DNA of 33,961 nucleotides. It comes from Dehalococcoidia bacterium. Lineage in GTDB: Bacteria > Chloroflexota > Dehalococcoidia > GIF9 > UBA5629. A program made the position numbers and the translations under genes. This document shows positions 1 through 8,664 of the stretch, piece by piece (the stretch's first letter is position 1; every line of letters starts with the position of its first letter). The notes beneath the pieces were generated by a model. It was given only the letters and a program-made list of their open reading frames with translations, was not told where the DNA came from and searched no databases. The stretch spans positions 1 through 33,961 of the forward strand of contig JAFGHL010000120.1 of NCBI GenBank assembly GCA_016930155.1, given 5' to 3'.

Positions 1-507
1 ATTATCCCCCAGCACGCGCGGCATGTTCTCATTGACTTCGACTATCAGGGTTTTGCAGGCGCGCGCGGCTGTCCCGCTGTAATCGTTGGCGGCGCCGAAG
101 GTGAAATAGCCGTGTTTATCCATGGGCGAGATCGTGGTCATCATGACATCGATGTCCATACGCTCCAGCATCAGCCTGGGAATCTGATGGATATGTGTCG
201 GCACGTAGTAGCTCAGACCGATCTTATGCCGCGACCGGTCGGCCTCGGTTACAAACCAGGAGTTCGATTCTATGCAGTCGGAAAGGTCGGGGGACAGAAC
301 TGTACTTGCAGCATGTTTCATGGGAAGGCTGGAAAATACTTTCAGTCCGGAAAGGCCTCCCCCTCTGACATGGTCCGCCAGCGCCGACAGAAGGGCGGGA
401 GGCTCCGTTACGCTCGATCCGTGGACGATGGTATCGCCGCTCTTGATCCTGTCGGCGGCATCGTGCGCCGTGGTTAATTTATGCCGGTATTGATGATATA
501 CACCCAT
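1..507 (-). CDS. Acetyl-CoA hydrolase/transferase family protein, N-terminal part (cut by window edge)
   Basis: The 169 visible codons run from an ATG at 507 to the left edge without a stop. They read as the N-terminal half of an acetyl-CoA hydrolase / 4-hydroxybutyrate CoA-transferase type protein. Recognisable segments are the opening KLTTAHDAADRIKSGDTIVH (around residues 10-29), the middle DIDVMMTTISPMDKHGYFTF, and the following GAANDYS (sheet-loop residues of the family's N-terminal domain). Family members move CoA between acyl-CoAs and free acids such as acetate, or hydrolyse acyl-CoA. The catalytic glutamate lies in the C-terminal half, which is outside the window, so the substrate cannot be told. 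The start sits 7 nt after the stop of the upstream lipoprotein gene, with AGGGG as a possible weak ribosome binding site, so translation may be coupled to that gene. The start is inferred from family alignment; family assignment is fairly sure. Confidence 0.85.
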   Translation of the reverse strand, partial: MGVYHQYRHKLTTAHDAADRIKSGDTIVHGSSVTEPPALLSALADHVRGGGLSGLKVFSSLPMKHAASTVLSPDLSDCIESNSWFVTEADRSRHKIGLSYYVPTHIHQIPRLMLERMDIDVMMTTISPMDKHGYFTFGAANDYSGTAARACKTLIVEVNENMPRVLGDN

Positions 508-514
508 GCAGCCC

Positions 515-2089
515 CTACTGGTTCCAGGTGGCGCCGTTATTCAGGCTGTGCGAGAAGGCGCTCTCCGTACCGCTGGTTCCTGCGTAGGCAACGGTCCCGG
601 ACGGTGACCATCTTACCACGGCATTGCGGGATCCCGTGGGCGCCTTCTGGCTGGGCTGCCAAGCCGGATACATTGAGGTCGGATTGGCCGTGAAATATGT
701 TTGAACCTGGTAGCAGCCGCCGGTCTGGCATTTCACAGCGCCCGCCAGCAGCTTGCCGCCGGTGATACGTCCGTGGTAGGCGATGGATGCGATCGCTTCA
801 GGGGCATTCATGCGGTAGACCTGGTAATCGGATATCTGATAGACATCTCTGCCCGGATTGTTCTTATTCCACGAGGCAAAGGCCCTGCGCGAATAGGGAT
901 TGCCGCCATTATAGTCGGAGGGTAAGGCTATGTCGGCATGGTTGAGCGGCTCGCCGGCCTGCCCTATCTCAACCGGATAGCCCGTCCAGGAGTTCCATGT
1001 TATGGAGTTTGAGCCGATGTCACGCTCCCCGGCATAGAGATATGTTTTTGCTGCGCTGGAAGTTACCAGTAACAGGGCGCCGTCGGCGCCGAAAGACGGG
1101 GAATAGCTGATAGCCGCTACATCTACTCCTCCTCCGCCCGGAGGCGCCCAGCCGGTTATTCCGCTGCCTGCATTGAACCAGCCGCCCGAGAAGGCGGTCA
1201 AAATATTGATCAGCACGCTTCCACCGGCAGCGCCATTCCATGTCCCGGCAGCCAGCTCGCGTCTGGGCGAGCCGTAACCCGGCGATATGGCTATGCACCT
1301 GACCGCCTGGCCGGGCCCGAGATGAGATGATATGTCCGTGCTCTGGAAAGTGACGCCGCCGTCTGCGGAGATATGAACCTGGCTGCCTCCTGCTGTAACC
1401 ACCGCCAGAAATGCGGGATCGTCAGGCGCTACGGCCAGGTCGATCCAGGGAGCGCCGGCGCCCAGAGCTGCCGATATATCGCTCCATTCGACTCCCGCCG
1501 AGATGGAACGGTACAGGCGGGAGCTGGTGGAATCGAGCGCGTAAACGGTTGATCCGTCGCCGGCCACGGCAATGCGGCTGACATCAGCGCCTATCAGCAG
1601 CAGACCCCCACCGCCACTTGGCGCTGTGGGCAGGGACTGCGCCGCCTGTGGGACAACTCCTGAGATGACAAAGGGCTGGCTCGGAGTCGCAGGATCGATA
1701 TTGCCGTTGAGATCCTGGGTTTTTACATAAAATTTGTAGCTTCCGTTAGGCAGGTTGCTGAAGGAGCGAGAAGTATCTGTCAAAAAAGGCGTGTAGTCCT
1801 TGTCCCAGCCCTCTAAAAATGTGGCATATCTATAGTTGGAGGAATCCACCGAGGAAAGGCTGCTTCCCCATTTGAACATCACTGTGTTGTAGTTGATTGT
1901 GCCGATGGGTCCTTCGAGGATCACGGTGTTAAAGCGCGGGCTGTCACCCGAGGGCAGAATGGGTGGGGATGGCGAGGCCGGAAGGGCCGGCGGTTGTGAC
2001 GGCTGAGTGTAACAGCCGGTCTGGGGGCAGATTAATATAGCCGAAGATAAGAGGATGAACGCCGCCGTTTTCAAGCATTTGCGGAGCAT
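515..2089 (-). CDS. Secreted lipoprotein with Fn3-like region and BNR/Asp-box beta-propeller
   Basis: The 524-aa product begins with a signal peptide: basic MLRKCLK, a hydrophobic stretch, then PQTGC. The cysteine at about residue 26 could be a lipidation site, although Q at -3 is unusual. A proline-rich spacer (residues 30-47) leads into an Ig/Fn3-like sandwich (about 50-145, with NLPNGSYKFYVKTQDLNGN). A propeller-type region follows (about 165-524) with Asp-box motifs such as SADGGVTF and, at the very C-terminus, NNGATW. Proteins of this kind sit outside the membrane and may bind glycans or other ligands; no catalytic residues are visible and the ligand is unknown. The chain stops two residues after an Asp-box, which would leave the last blade incomplete, so a C-terminal truncation is possible. 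A TATAAT box lies 25 nt upstream of the ATG. Confidence 0.7.
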   Translation of the reverse strand: MLRKCLKTAAFILLSSAILICPQTGCYTQPSQPPALPASPSPPILPSGDSPRFNTVILEGPIGTINYNTVMFKWGSSLSSVDSSNYRYATFLEGWDKDYTPFLTDTSRSFSNLPNGSYKFYVKTQDLNGNIDPATPSQPFVISGVVPQAAQSLPTAPSGGGGLLLIGADVSRIAVAGDGSTVYALDSTSSRLYRSISAGVEWSDISAALGAGAPWIDLAVAPDDPAFLAVVTAGGSQVHISADGGVTFQSTDISSHLGPGQAVRCIAISPGYGSPRRELAAGTWNGAAGGSVLINILTAFSGGWFNAGSGITGWAPPGGGGVDVAAISYSPSFGADGALLLVTSSAAKTYLYAGERDIGSNSITWNSWTGYPVEIGQAGEPLNHADIALPSDYNGGNPYSRRAFASWNKNNPGRDVYQISDYQVYRMNAPEAIASIAYHGRITGGKLLAGAVKCQTGGCYQVQTYFTANPTSMYPAWQPSQKAPTGSRNAVVRWSPSGTVAYAGTSGTESAFSHSLNNGATWNQ

Positions 2090-2114
2090 GAATTATCTCT
2101 GCCTCATCAGTCTA

Positions 2115-2120
2115 ATTATA
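2115..2120 (-). promoter_or_regulatory. Candidate -10 box for the lipoprotein gene
   Basis: Read on the minus strand, a perfect TATAAT lies 25 nt upstream of the ATG at 2089. No good -35 hexamer is present at 16-18 bp; TTGGGC is 19 bp upstream. The call rests on the -10 box and its position alone. Confidence 0.4.
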
Positions 2121-2161
2121 CAGCCTGCCGCCCGATGCGGCCCAATCCCTGATTTCCTATT

Positions 2162-2190
2162 TTGACTGTATCTGCCTTTACCCCTATAAT
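2162..2190 (+). promoter_or_regulatory. Sigma-70-type promoter upstream of glyQS
   Basis: TTGACT (2162-2167) and TATAAT (2185-2190) are separated by exactly 17 bp, a near-consensus housekeeping promoter. Predicted transcription starts near 2197, leaving a leader of about 105 nt before the GTG start of glyQS. No T-box consensus or intrinsic terminator is visible in that leader. Confidence 0.75.
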
Positions 2191-2259
2191 CAAGTGCGTA
2201 TGCCGATCTAAGCTAATCTTATTCGCCGCATCGATTAGCCTGCCCGCCCGGTCAGGCAA

Positions 2260-2268
2260 TGGTATAAT
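2260..2268 (+). promoter_or_regulatory. Second, extended -10 promoter upstream of glyQS
   Basis: TGG-TATAAT forms an extended -10 element with no recognisable -35 box. Its predicted start near 2275 would give a leader of about 27 nt that still contains the AGGAGG ribosome binding site at 2291-2296. It may act in tandem with the promoter at 2162-2190. Confidence 0.45.
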
Positions 2269-2301
2269 TTATCAGCCTTTGGTACTCATCAGGAGGATAA
2301 T

Positions 2302-3615
2302 GTGCCGGAAGATAACATGAAAGTCACTATGGAGAAGATCGTCTCGCTGTGTAAAAGGCGGGGCTTTATTTTCCAGAGCAGCGAGATATACGGTGGGCTG
2401 GGAAGCTGTTGGGACTACGGCCCGCTGGGCGTCGAACTCAAGAAAAATATCAAGGACTTCTGGTGGAAAAAGGTGGTGCAGGAACGTGACGACATGGTGG
2501 GACTGGATGCCAGCATCATGATGCACCCGCAGGTGTGGGTGGCCAGCGGCCATGTGGCGGGCTTCTCCGACCCTCTGGTCGAGTGCAAGGACTGCAAACA
2601 CAGGTTCCGCTCCACCGATATCGATCTTTCGGCCTGTCCTGATTGCGGCGGCGCCCTGTCCGAGCCCCGTATGTTTAATCTCATGTTCAAGACCTTCATG
2701 GGACCTGTCGAGGATGCCTCCAATGTAGTATACCTGAGGCCGGAGACTGCACAGGCGCAGTTCGTTAACTTCGATAACGTGCAGTCCACAACCAGGAAAA
2801 AGCTGCCCTTCGGTATCGCCCAGGTCGGCAAATCATTCCGCAACGAAATCACTACGGGCAATTTTATCTTTCGTACGCGTGAGTTCGAGCAGATGGAGAT
2901 CGAGTATTTCGTCAAGCCCGGCACCGACGGCGAATGGTTCGGTTACTGGGTCAATGAGAGGCTTAACTACTACGTGGGCCTGGGCATAAAAAAGGATAAC
3001 CTGAGGCTCAGGCAACATGACCAAGAGGAGTTGGCGCACTATGCCAGGGGCTGCTTTGACGTTGATTATAACTTCCCTATCGGCTGGTCGGAGATCGAGG
3101 GCATTGCCAACCGGGGTGATTTCGATCTTACCCAGCACTCCAAGTTCAGCGGCAAGACGCTGGATTATTTCGATGAGGAGAAGAACGAACGCTATATACC
3201 TTACGTTATCGAGCCGTCATCCGGCGTGGACCGCACGCTGCTGGCCGTTCTATGCGATGCCTACGATGAAGAGATGGCCGACAAGGAATTGCGTGTGGTG
3301 CTGCGCATTAATCCGCAGATAGCCCCGGTCAAGGTGGCCATTTTACCGCTCAGCCGTAACGCCAAATTGCTGCCCATGTCGAAGGGAGTCTCAGCGCTGT
3401 TGAGGCAGCATTTTATGACGCAGTACGATGACGCTCAGAGCATCGGCAGGCGATATAGAAGGCAGGACGAGATAGGTACGCCCTATTGCGTGACCATCGA
3501 CTTCCAGTCCCTGGATGATAACCAGGTAACCATACGTGAGCGCGACAGCATGCAGCAGTCCAGGGTACCTGTGGCGGAATTAGTTGAAACGCTGAAAGAC
3601 AAATTTGGATTGTGA
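2302..3615 (+). CDS. glyQS: Glycine--tRNA ligase (alpha2 type)
   Basis: This class II aminoacyl-tRNA synthetase charges tRNA-Gly with glycine in the cytoplasm. The 437-aa chain is the homodimeric type found in eukaryotes, archaea and many bacteria, not the alpha2beta2 type. Visible marks are a zinc-like set C95/C98/C112/C115, the glycine-pocket segment [12 protein letters not shown] (about 146-157), motif 2 around [13 protein letters not shown] (170-182), motif 3 [11 protein letters not shown] (304-314) and a C-terminal anticodon-binding domain from about residue 335. The GTG start at 2302 is chosen because AGGAGG (2291-2296) lies 5 nt upstream; the next in-frame ATG at 2317 would be 20 nt away. 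The stop codon overlaps the start of the following histidine kinase gene, so a housekeeping synthetase heads a signalling operon. Confidence 0.95.
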   Translation: MPEDNMKVTMEKIVSLCKRRGFIFQSSEIYGGLGSCWDYGPLGVELKKNIKDFWWKKVVQERDDMVGLDASIMMHPQVWVASGHVAGFSDPLVECKDCKHRFRSTDIDLSACPDCGGALSEPRMFNLMFKTFMGPVEDASNVVYLRPETAQAQFVNFDNVQSTTRKKLPFGIAQVGKSFRNEITTGNFIFRTREFEQMEIEYFVKPGTDGEWFGYWVNERLNYYVGLGIKKDNLRLRQHDQEELAHYARGCFDVDYNFPIGWSEIEGIANRGDFDLTQHSKFSGKTLDYFDEEKNERYIPYVIEPSSGVDRTLLAVLCDAYDEEMADKELRVVLRINPQIAPVKVAILPLSRNAKLLPMSKGVSALLRQHFMTQYDDAQSIGRRYRRQDEIGTPYCVTIDFQSLDDNQVTIRERDSMQQSRVPVAELVETLKDKFGL

Positions 3616-5768
3616 TGGACAAGAAAGACAACGGAGAAAAGAAACAGGCCAGGGTCGCCAGCCGGATCGAGAAGATCAGGATCCGTTTCGGTATCCGGGA
3701 CAAGATACTCATATCGTTCCTGGCCCTTTCCCTGATTTCCGTTGGCATCATCAGTTCCCTGGCGCTGAGATATATCGGCTCGGTGGGGGAGCTGACCAAG
3801 GAATACAGTGTCTCGATGGGTGAAACGGTCATGTCCGTATCCATTGCGGCACTGGAGGACCAGGGCAGGCGGACCATCTACCAGAAAGCCTCGGATGTTG
3901 CTAAGGAGATATATTTCTATCTGCAGCTCCATCCCGGCCTGGGTCAGGATCAGGCCGCGCTTATGCAGAATCAGGAGTTAAGCACCATTGCGGTTGAGAA
4001 GGTGGGCAGGATGGGGAATACCAGGGTTTATGACAAGACGGGGAAGGTCATTTTCGCCGCCAATCCCGGTATCATAGGGGCAAATCTGCGTCAGCTTGGA
4101 GGTGAGCCGTCGTACTATTCATCCATTTTCGAGCGCAGCCTGCTGGGGGAGGAGGCCTCGGGCTACTATAAATACAAGGGGCCTACCGATACCGAGGAAA
4201 GAATCAAATATATGTACACGGTACCGGTCGAGTCTACCGACCTGATCGTGGCTGCCAATACGTATTTGGACGAGTTCTCCTCGGCGGCTGAGGAGACCAA
4301 GAGCAGGATCGCTTCGGCCGTGGATGAGATGAGCGACCAGGTCGACAAACAGGCCAGGGAGGCCGAACTGATCTTTATCGGCGTAATCGTGGCTATGGTG
4401 GTGGTGGTGTCCGGTGTCTCATTCCTGCTTTCGGAGACGATCACCAGGCCCATTATGGCGCTGACCAAGGGCTCGGAACATATCGCCAACGGCGAACTCG
4501 ACTACAGGTTCAATGTTAATACCGGGGACGAGATGCAGGTGCTGGCCGAGCAGTTCAATGTGATGACCAGGGCTTTAAACGAATCGTATACCAACCTCGA
4601 GCAAAAGGTGATCGAGCGCACCGAAAAGGAGAGACAGAGGGCGGAGCAGCTCCGTACCATTAACGAGGTCAGCCGCAAGATCAGCTCCATTGTTAATCTG
4701 GACGAGCTGCTGGCCTATGTGGGCAATCTGCTGCGCCAGACCTTTCATTTCCACAACGTTAATATCTTCCTGTTTGAGCCGAGCTCGGGCAAACTGATGC
4801 TCAAGACGCTGCATTTCAGTGGACAGAAATCAGTGATACCGGTGGGCGTGCCGCTGGAGATGGATGAGGAGGGCATAATAGGCAAGGCTGCCCGCACCGG
4901 GGAATACGTGCTGGTCAGCGATCTCAAGCTGGAGCCGGGCTACAGGAAACAGGATGGCCTGGGCGAGACCATGTCCGAGCTGGCGGTGCCCGTGCGTATG
5001 GGTGGCAGGGTGTTGGGTGTACTGGATATCGAAAGCACTGAAGTGGACGGCTTCGATGAGGCGGATGTTTTTACCGCGCAGACGCTGGCCGATCAGCTTG
5101 CTGTGGCCATCGACAATGCCCGGCTTTATCAGGAAACGAGGTCCATGGCCGTTACGGAGGAACGCAACCGCATGGCCCGGGAGATACATGATACGCTGGC
5201 CCAGGGATTTACCGGCATCATACTGCAGCTGGAAGCCACCGAGCAGGCTCTGGGCGACACCAGCGAAGATGTCCAGAAGCACCTGAACCAGGCGCGCAGC
5301 CTGGCCCGTAAAAGCCTGGCCGAGGCTCGCAGATCGGTGTGGAACCTGAGCCCGCAGGCTCTGGAACAACTCAAGCTGGATGAAGCTATTCAACATGAAG
5401 TGGAAAGATTTCGGCATGACAACGGCATAGAGGCCGGTTTTGCGTTGTACGGACAGAAACGTGAAATACCGCCTGATACCGGCACCGCCATTTTTCGCAT
5501 TTGCCAGGAAGCGCTGGCCAATGTGGCCAAACATGCGCAGGCGACGCACGTAGATGTTTCACTTAATTTTGAGGGCAGTGGAGTCGAGATGACGGTCAAG
5601 GATAACGGCGTGGGCTTCGAGCCGGGGCCCGAAGGCAAGATCACTAAAGCGGGAGGCTTCGGGTTGATCAGCATGCGGGAGAGGGCGCAGGGTCAGAACG
5701 GAAAATTCGAAGTGCAGAGCGGCAAGGGTGAGGGGACCGTTATCAGGGTGTCGATCCCTCTGTCGTAG
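3615..5768 (+). CDS. Membrane sensor histidine kinase, NarX/DegS class (Cache-HAMP-GAF-HisKA_3-HATPase)
   Basis: The 717-aa sensor has a first membrane helix (about 29-52) and an extracytoplasmic Cache-like region (about 55-250). A second helix (about 252-275), a HAMP linker with a coiled coil (275-345) and a GAF domain (about 355-500) follow. The HisKA_3 segment NRMAREIHDTLAQG carries phospho-acceptor H525, and the C-terminal HATPase has QEALANVAKHA and DNGVGF boxes. It should autophosphorylate and pass phosphate to the NarL-type regulator encoded 11 nt downstream. The ligand is unknown; the Cache fold is common for small organic molecules. The ATG overlaps the glyQS stop as TGATG and has little Shine-Dalgarno sequence, which suggests translational coupling; GTG at 3612 is an alternative start. 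Being cotranscribed with glyQS is unusual. Confidence 0.92.
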   Translation: MDKKDNGEKKQARVASRIEKIRIRFGIRDKILISFLALSLISVGIISSLALRYIGSVGELTKEYSVSMGETVMSVSIAALEDQGRRTIYQKASDVAKEIYFYLQLHPGLGQDQAALMQNQELSTIAVEKVGRMGNTRVYDKTGKVIFAANPGIIGANLRQLGGEPSYYSSIFERSLLGEEASGYYKYKGPTDTEERIKYMYTVPVESTDLIVAANTYLDEFSSAAEETKSRIASAVDEMSDQVDKQAREAELIFIGVIVAMVVVVSGVSFLLSETITRPIMALTKGSEHIANGELDYRFNVNTGDEMQVLAEQFNVMTRALNESYTNLEQKVIERTEKERQRAEQLRTINEVSRKISSIVNLDELLAYVGNLLRQTFHFHNVNIFLFEPSSGKLMLKTLHFSGQKSVIPVGVPLEMDEEGIIGKAARTGEYVLVSDLKLEPGYRKQDGLGETMSELAVPVRMGGRVLGVLDIESTEVDGFDEADVFTAQTLADQLAVAIDNARLYQETRSMAVTEERNRMAREIHDTLAQGFTGIILQLEATEQALGDTSEDVQKHLNQARSLARKSLAEARRSVWNLSPQALEQLKLDEAIQHEVERFRHDNGIEAGFALYGQKREIPPDTGTAIFRICQEALANVAKHAQATHVDVSLNFEGSGVEMTVKDNGVGFEPGPEGKITKAGGFGLISMRERAQGQNGKFEVQSGKGEGTVIRVSIPLS

Positions 5769-5779
5769 GAGGTGAAAGA

Positions 5780-6427
5780 ATGGAGCGGATAAAGATACTT
5801 GTCGCAGATGACCACGAGGTGGTCAGGGATGGTATCGTGGGTAACCTGGTACGGCAACCCGACTTTGCCATCGTCGGCCAGGCATCCAACGGGATGGAGG
5901 CGGTGCAGAGGGCGGCCGAACTATCCCCTCATATTATTCTGATGGATTTGCGCATGCCTGAGCTGGACGGCGTTGAGGCCATGATCAGAATCAAGCAGGA
6001 TAATCCGGAGATCAAGTTCATAGTTTTTACCACGTATTCCGATGACGAATATCTTTTCGCAGCCATCAAGGCCGGGGCCAAGGGCTATCTGTTGAAGGAT
6101 GCCCCCCGCGAGGAGCTGTTTAAGGCCATCAGGGCTGTCTCACGAGGCGAATCGTTGATTCAGCCGGTCTTTACCACCAAGGTGCTGGACAAGCTCGCTC
6201 TGGAGCTGTCCCGCAAAAGCACGGGCGTCGATGCCCTGTCCGACAGGGAGATAGAAGTTCTTGACCTCATGGCCAAGGGCGTTTCCAACAAAGACATAGC
6301 TGACCAGCTCTCCATTACGCAAAGCACGGTCAAAACCCACGTGACCAGCATCTTCCAGAAATTGAACGTAACGACCCGCACCGAGGCTGTGACAACCGCC
6401 TTTAAGCGCGGAATAATCCAGCTCTGA
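5780..6427 (+). CDS. NarL/FixJ-family response regulator
   Basis: The 215-aa protein has an N-terminal receiver domain with the acidic pair D10/D11, phospho-acceptor D56 in ILMDLRMP and the conserved lysine in YLLKDAP. A C-terminal LuxR-type helix-turn-helix follows (about 150-212: LSDREIEVLDLMAKG, NKDIADQLSITQSTVKTH). It is the expected DNA-binding partner of the HisKA_3 kinase just upstream, separated by 11 nt containing a strong AGGAGG ribosome binding site. The target promoters cannot be read from the sequence. A perfect 18-bp palindrome begins at the last base of its stop codon and might be a binding site or part of an RNA structure. Confidence 0.94.
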   Translation: MERIKILVADDHEVVRDGIVGNLVRQPDFAIVGQASNGMEAVQRAAELSPHIILMDLRMPELDGVEAMIRIKQDNPEIKFIVFTTYSDDEYLFAAIKAGAKGYLLKDAPREELFKAIRAVSRGESLIQPVFTTKVLDKLALELSRKSTGVDALSDREIEVLDLMAKGVSNKDIADQLSITQSTVKTHVTSIFQKLNVTTRTEAVTTAFKRGIIQL

Positions 6428-6444
6428 TCATACTTAAGTATGAT
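6427..6444. repeat. 18-bp perfect palindrome at the end of the response-regulator gene
   Basis: ATCATACTTAAGTATGAT is fully self-complementary and starts on the last base of the stop codon. It has no loop, so it fits a dimeric protein-binding site better than a terminator stem. The remainder of the 170-bp gap up to 6597 holds the GC hairpin at 6449-6466 and no convincing promoter. Confidence 0.6.
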
Positions 6445-6448
6445 TTCG

Positions 6449-6469
6449 CCCGGCCTTTTGGACGGGTTT
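6449..6469 (+). terminator. Weak GC hairpin, possible end of the glyQS-kinase-regulator operon
   Basis: CCCGGCC and GGACGGG pair around a TTTT loop with one G-A mismatch, followed by only three T residues. It could pause or end transcription of the operon, but lacks a proper U-tract, so the call is tentative. Confidence 0.3.
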
Positions 6470-6597
6470 CGCCGTCACCTTTAGGCGGCCTGTAAAACCA
6501 ACCTATATCCCGATTATATAAACCCTGCTAATGCGTTAGACTTACTTTGTGTCAATATAAACAAATGTGAGTGCGTATTAATTTAGCAAGGTGAGAA

Positions 6598-6993
6598 ATG
6601 GAAGAACCGATTAGAGTACTGATTACAGACGATAACGAAGTAGTGCGAGAGGGACTCAAGAGCATCTTCGACGGGCATAAGGATATCGAGGTGGTAGGCC
6701 AGGCTGTCGATGGGCTGGATGCCCTGGAGAAAGCTGAGAAGCTGCAGCCCGATGTAATTCTTATGGACGGCCAGATGCCCCGCATGGACGGACCGACTGC
6801 CATACGGGCTATAAAGAAGATCATGCCCGATGTCAAAATACTGTTCCTGACAGTATACGGTGATTATGCGGGCGACGCGCTGGCATCCGGCGCAAGCTGG
6901 TATCTGACCAAGGACTGCCGCAGGCAGGACTTGCTCGAAGCCATCAGGGCGCTGGCGCAGAGCGCACGCTTGAAAGCCAAACAGGCCGGCTAA
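6598..6993 (+). CDS. Stand-alone receiver-domain protein (CheY-like fold, NarL-type REC)
   Basis: The 131-aa product is a single receiver domain with acidic residues D11/D12, phospho-acceptor D57 in ILMDGQMP, the conserved threonine in FLTVYGD and the lysine in YLTKDC. Its sequence resembles the receiver of the upstream NarL-type regulator, but it ends after the receiver with a basic tail (ARLKAKQAG) and has no DNA-binding domain. It may accept phosphate from the same kinase as a sink or act through a protein partner; this is inference from proximity. AAGGTGAG at 6588-6595 is a good ribosome binding site. The gene is separated from the upstream operon by 170 bp and followed by a strong terminator, so it is probably a single-gene unit. 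Confidence 0.88.
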   Translation: MEEPIRVLITDDNEVVREGLKSIFDGHKDIEVVGQAVDGLDALEKAEKLQPDVILMDGQMPRMDGPTAIRAIKKIMPDVKILFLTVYGDYAGDALASGASWYLTKDCRRQDLLEAIRALAQSARLKAKQAG

Positions 6994-7026
6994 ATCATAT
7001 ACTGAAGCATCTAACGTAACACGATA

Positions 7027-7062
7027 TGAATCCCGCTTTTTAAAAGGCGGGATTCAGTTTTT
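7027..7062 (+). terminator. Intrinsic terminator after the receiver-domain gene
   Basis: TGAATCCCGC (7027-7036) pairs perfectly with GCGGGATTCA (7047-7056), and the stem is followed by GTTTTT (7057-7062). The T-tract is on the rightward strand, so it ends transcription of the 6598-6993 gene, 34 nt past its stop. On the opposite strand there is no U-tract, so it does not serve the convergent acyl-CoA synthetase gene. Confidence 0.9.
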
Positions 7063-7071
7063 CCGGCATAC

Positions 7072-8664
7072 TCACTTCTGGCGGGATGCCCTTTCCTCGT
7101 CCACCAGGGCGCGCCGGTCCACCTTTCCGCTGGCCAGCAGCGGTAGCAAAGGTCTGACCTCGAACTGCTTCGGTACCTTATAGTTGGCCAGGTGCTTTTT
7201 ACACAGCTCGCGTATCTCTTCTGCATCGACGTTCTTGCCGGGCACCGGCATGATATATGCCTTGCCCACCTCCTGCCAGGTCTCGTCCGGTATGGGAATG
7301 ACCGTAACGAAGGCTATGCCTGGATATTGCTCAATGACCGCCTCGATCTCCCGCGGGTAAATGTTATAACCGCCCGACTTGAACATCTCTTTTGTGCGCC
7401 CCACGATCTTGATATAGCCGCGGTCATCCATGGTGGCCAGGTCGCCCGATTTGAGCCAGCCGTCCTTCGTAATGGTCTCGGCCGTGGCTTCGGGGCGTTG
7501 CCAGTATCCTTTCATTATCAGGTCGCCTTTCATCCATATCTCGCCCACTTCCCCTGTTTTGACCTCCTGACCTTTGCCGTCCATCAGCTTTATCTTGAAG
7601 GGGGGATAGCATTTGCCGGCCGTCTGAATCAGGTCTTCCATGGAGTCGCCCGGTTTGGTGTATGTTATGAAGCCGGCGTTCTCGGTCTGTCCGTATCCGG
7701 TCATCAGTGTCGCACCGGTCTTCGACAGCCTTGTGACCATCGATTCCGGGGCAGCCGAGCCGGCCCAGATGATGGTTCTCAGGCTGGACAGGTCGTAGCT
7801 GTCGAAATCGGGCAATGTGAATTGCAGCATGAACATGGCCGGCACCTGGCCCATAAAGGTGATCTTCTCGTCCTGCACCATCTTAAGAGTGGCCGCCGGA
7901 TCGAAGCGGTCCATCAATACCATAGTGGCCCCCCAGTGCAGGCAGCCCATTACGAGTTCCACCGCGCAGGCGACGTGGTTGATGGGGAAATGGATGAGGG
8001 CCTTGCCCTCGCCGCGCTTGCTGTTGGGCGCCATGAAGCGGGCATTTTGGGCGGCGGCGCTGGATACCATATTCTTATGCGTCAGCAGCGCCCCCTTGGG
8101 TTTGCCCGTGGTTCCCGAGGTATAGATGATCAGCGCCGGGTCGTCCTCTTTCACCTCACTGATGCGTTTTTTCAGGGCGGCGTCCAGGCTGCTGCGGTCT
8201 TTGCCCATCTCCTGTTCCCAGCTGAAGGTGCCTTCCCAGGGATTGTCTATAATGATCAGTCGCTCCAGATCGGGGTTGGCTTCCTTAAGGGCCGTCAGGT
8301 CGTCCTTGTAGTCGCGCATCAGGACTTCGTAGTTCCTGACCGCGAATCCGATTTTAGGTTTGGCATCCCCGACCATATAAAGAAACTCATCGCGGGTATA
8401 CCTGGGATTGAGCCCGAACCAGATTCCACCCACCATGACCGTGGCCATGTAGATATACTCAAACTCGTCGCGCGCCGCGCAAAGCGTAAATACCCGGTCA
8501 CCCTTTTTAACCCCCAGTTCGAGCAGCAGTTTCGCCACGCTGACCGTTCTCTCATAGAACGTTTTATATGTGATTCGCCTATCCTTGAAGACCAGCGCCT
8601 CCCTGTCGGGACTTTCATCCGCCCACTTTTTAACGTACTGCCAGGCCAGCTTCTGCTTATCCAT
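7072..8664 (-). CDS. Acyl-CoA synthetase (AMP-forming, ANL superfamily)
   Basis: The 530-aa enzyme activates a carboxylic acid with ATP to an acyl-adenylate and then to acyl-CoA. Seen are the P-loop YTSGTTGKPKG (181-191), the adenine-binding GYGQTEN, the hinge region around KSGDLATMDDRGYIKIVGRTKEM, and the C-terminal lysine motif SGKVDRRAL needed for adenylation. The length is usual for medium/long-chain or aryl acyl-CoA ligases, but the substrate cannot be assigned. The start is ATG at 8664, because GGGAGG lies 7 nt upstream; the longer frame beginning with TTG at 8679 would swallow that ribosome binding site. It is the last gene of the hpt-ade-crotonase-synthetase operon, 47 nt after the crotonase gene, so it may feed acyl-CoA to that enzyme. 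Confidence 0.92.
   Translation of the reverse strand: MDKQKLAWQYVKKWADESPDREALVFKDRRITYKTFYERTVSVAKLLLELGVKKGDRVFTLCAARDEFEYIYMATVMVGGIWFGLNPRYTRDEFLYMVGDAKPKIGFAVRNYEVLMRDYKDDLTALKEANPDLERLIIIDNPWEGTFSWEQEMGKDRSSLDAALKKRISEVKEDDPALIIYTSGTTGKPKGALLTHKNMVSSAAAQNARFMAPNSKRGEGKALIHFPINHVACAVELVMGCLHWGATMVLMDRFDPAATLKMVQDEKITFMGQVPAMFMLQFTLPDFDSYDLSSLRTIIWAGSAAPESMVTRLSKTGATLMTGYGQTENAGFITYTKPGDSMEDLIQTAGKCYPPFKIKLMDGKGQEVKTGEVGEIWMKGDLIMKGYWQRPEATAETITKDGWLKSGDLATMDDRGYIKIVGRTKEMFKSGGYNIYPREIEAVIEQYPGIAFVTVIPIPDETWQEVGKAYIMPVPGKNVDAEEIRELCKKHLANYKVPKQFEVRPLLPLLASGKVDRRALVDEERASRQK

Noticed and set aside
262-270. GTTCGATTC resembling a tRNA T-loop
   Set aside because: No acceptor, D-arm or anticodon stem fits around it, and it lies within the CoA-transferase coding sequence.
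2191-2301. Possible T-box or glycine riboswitch upstream of glyQS
   Set aside because: The leader is short, lacks the T-box consensus and specifier stem, and has no terminator hairpin with a U-tract.
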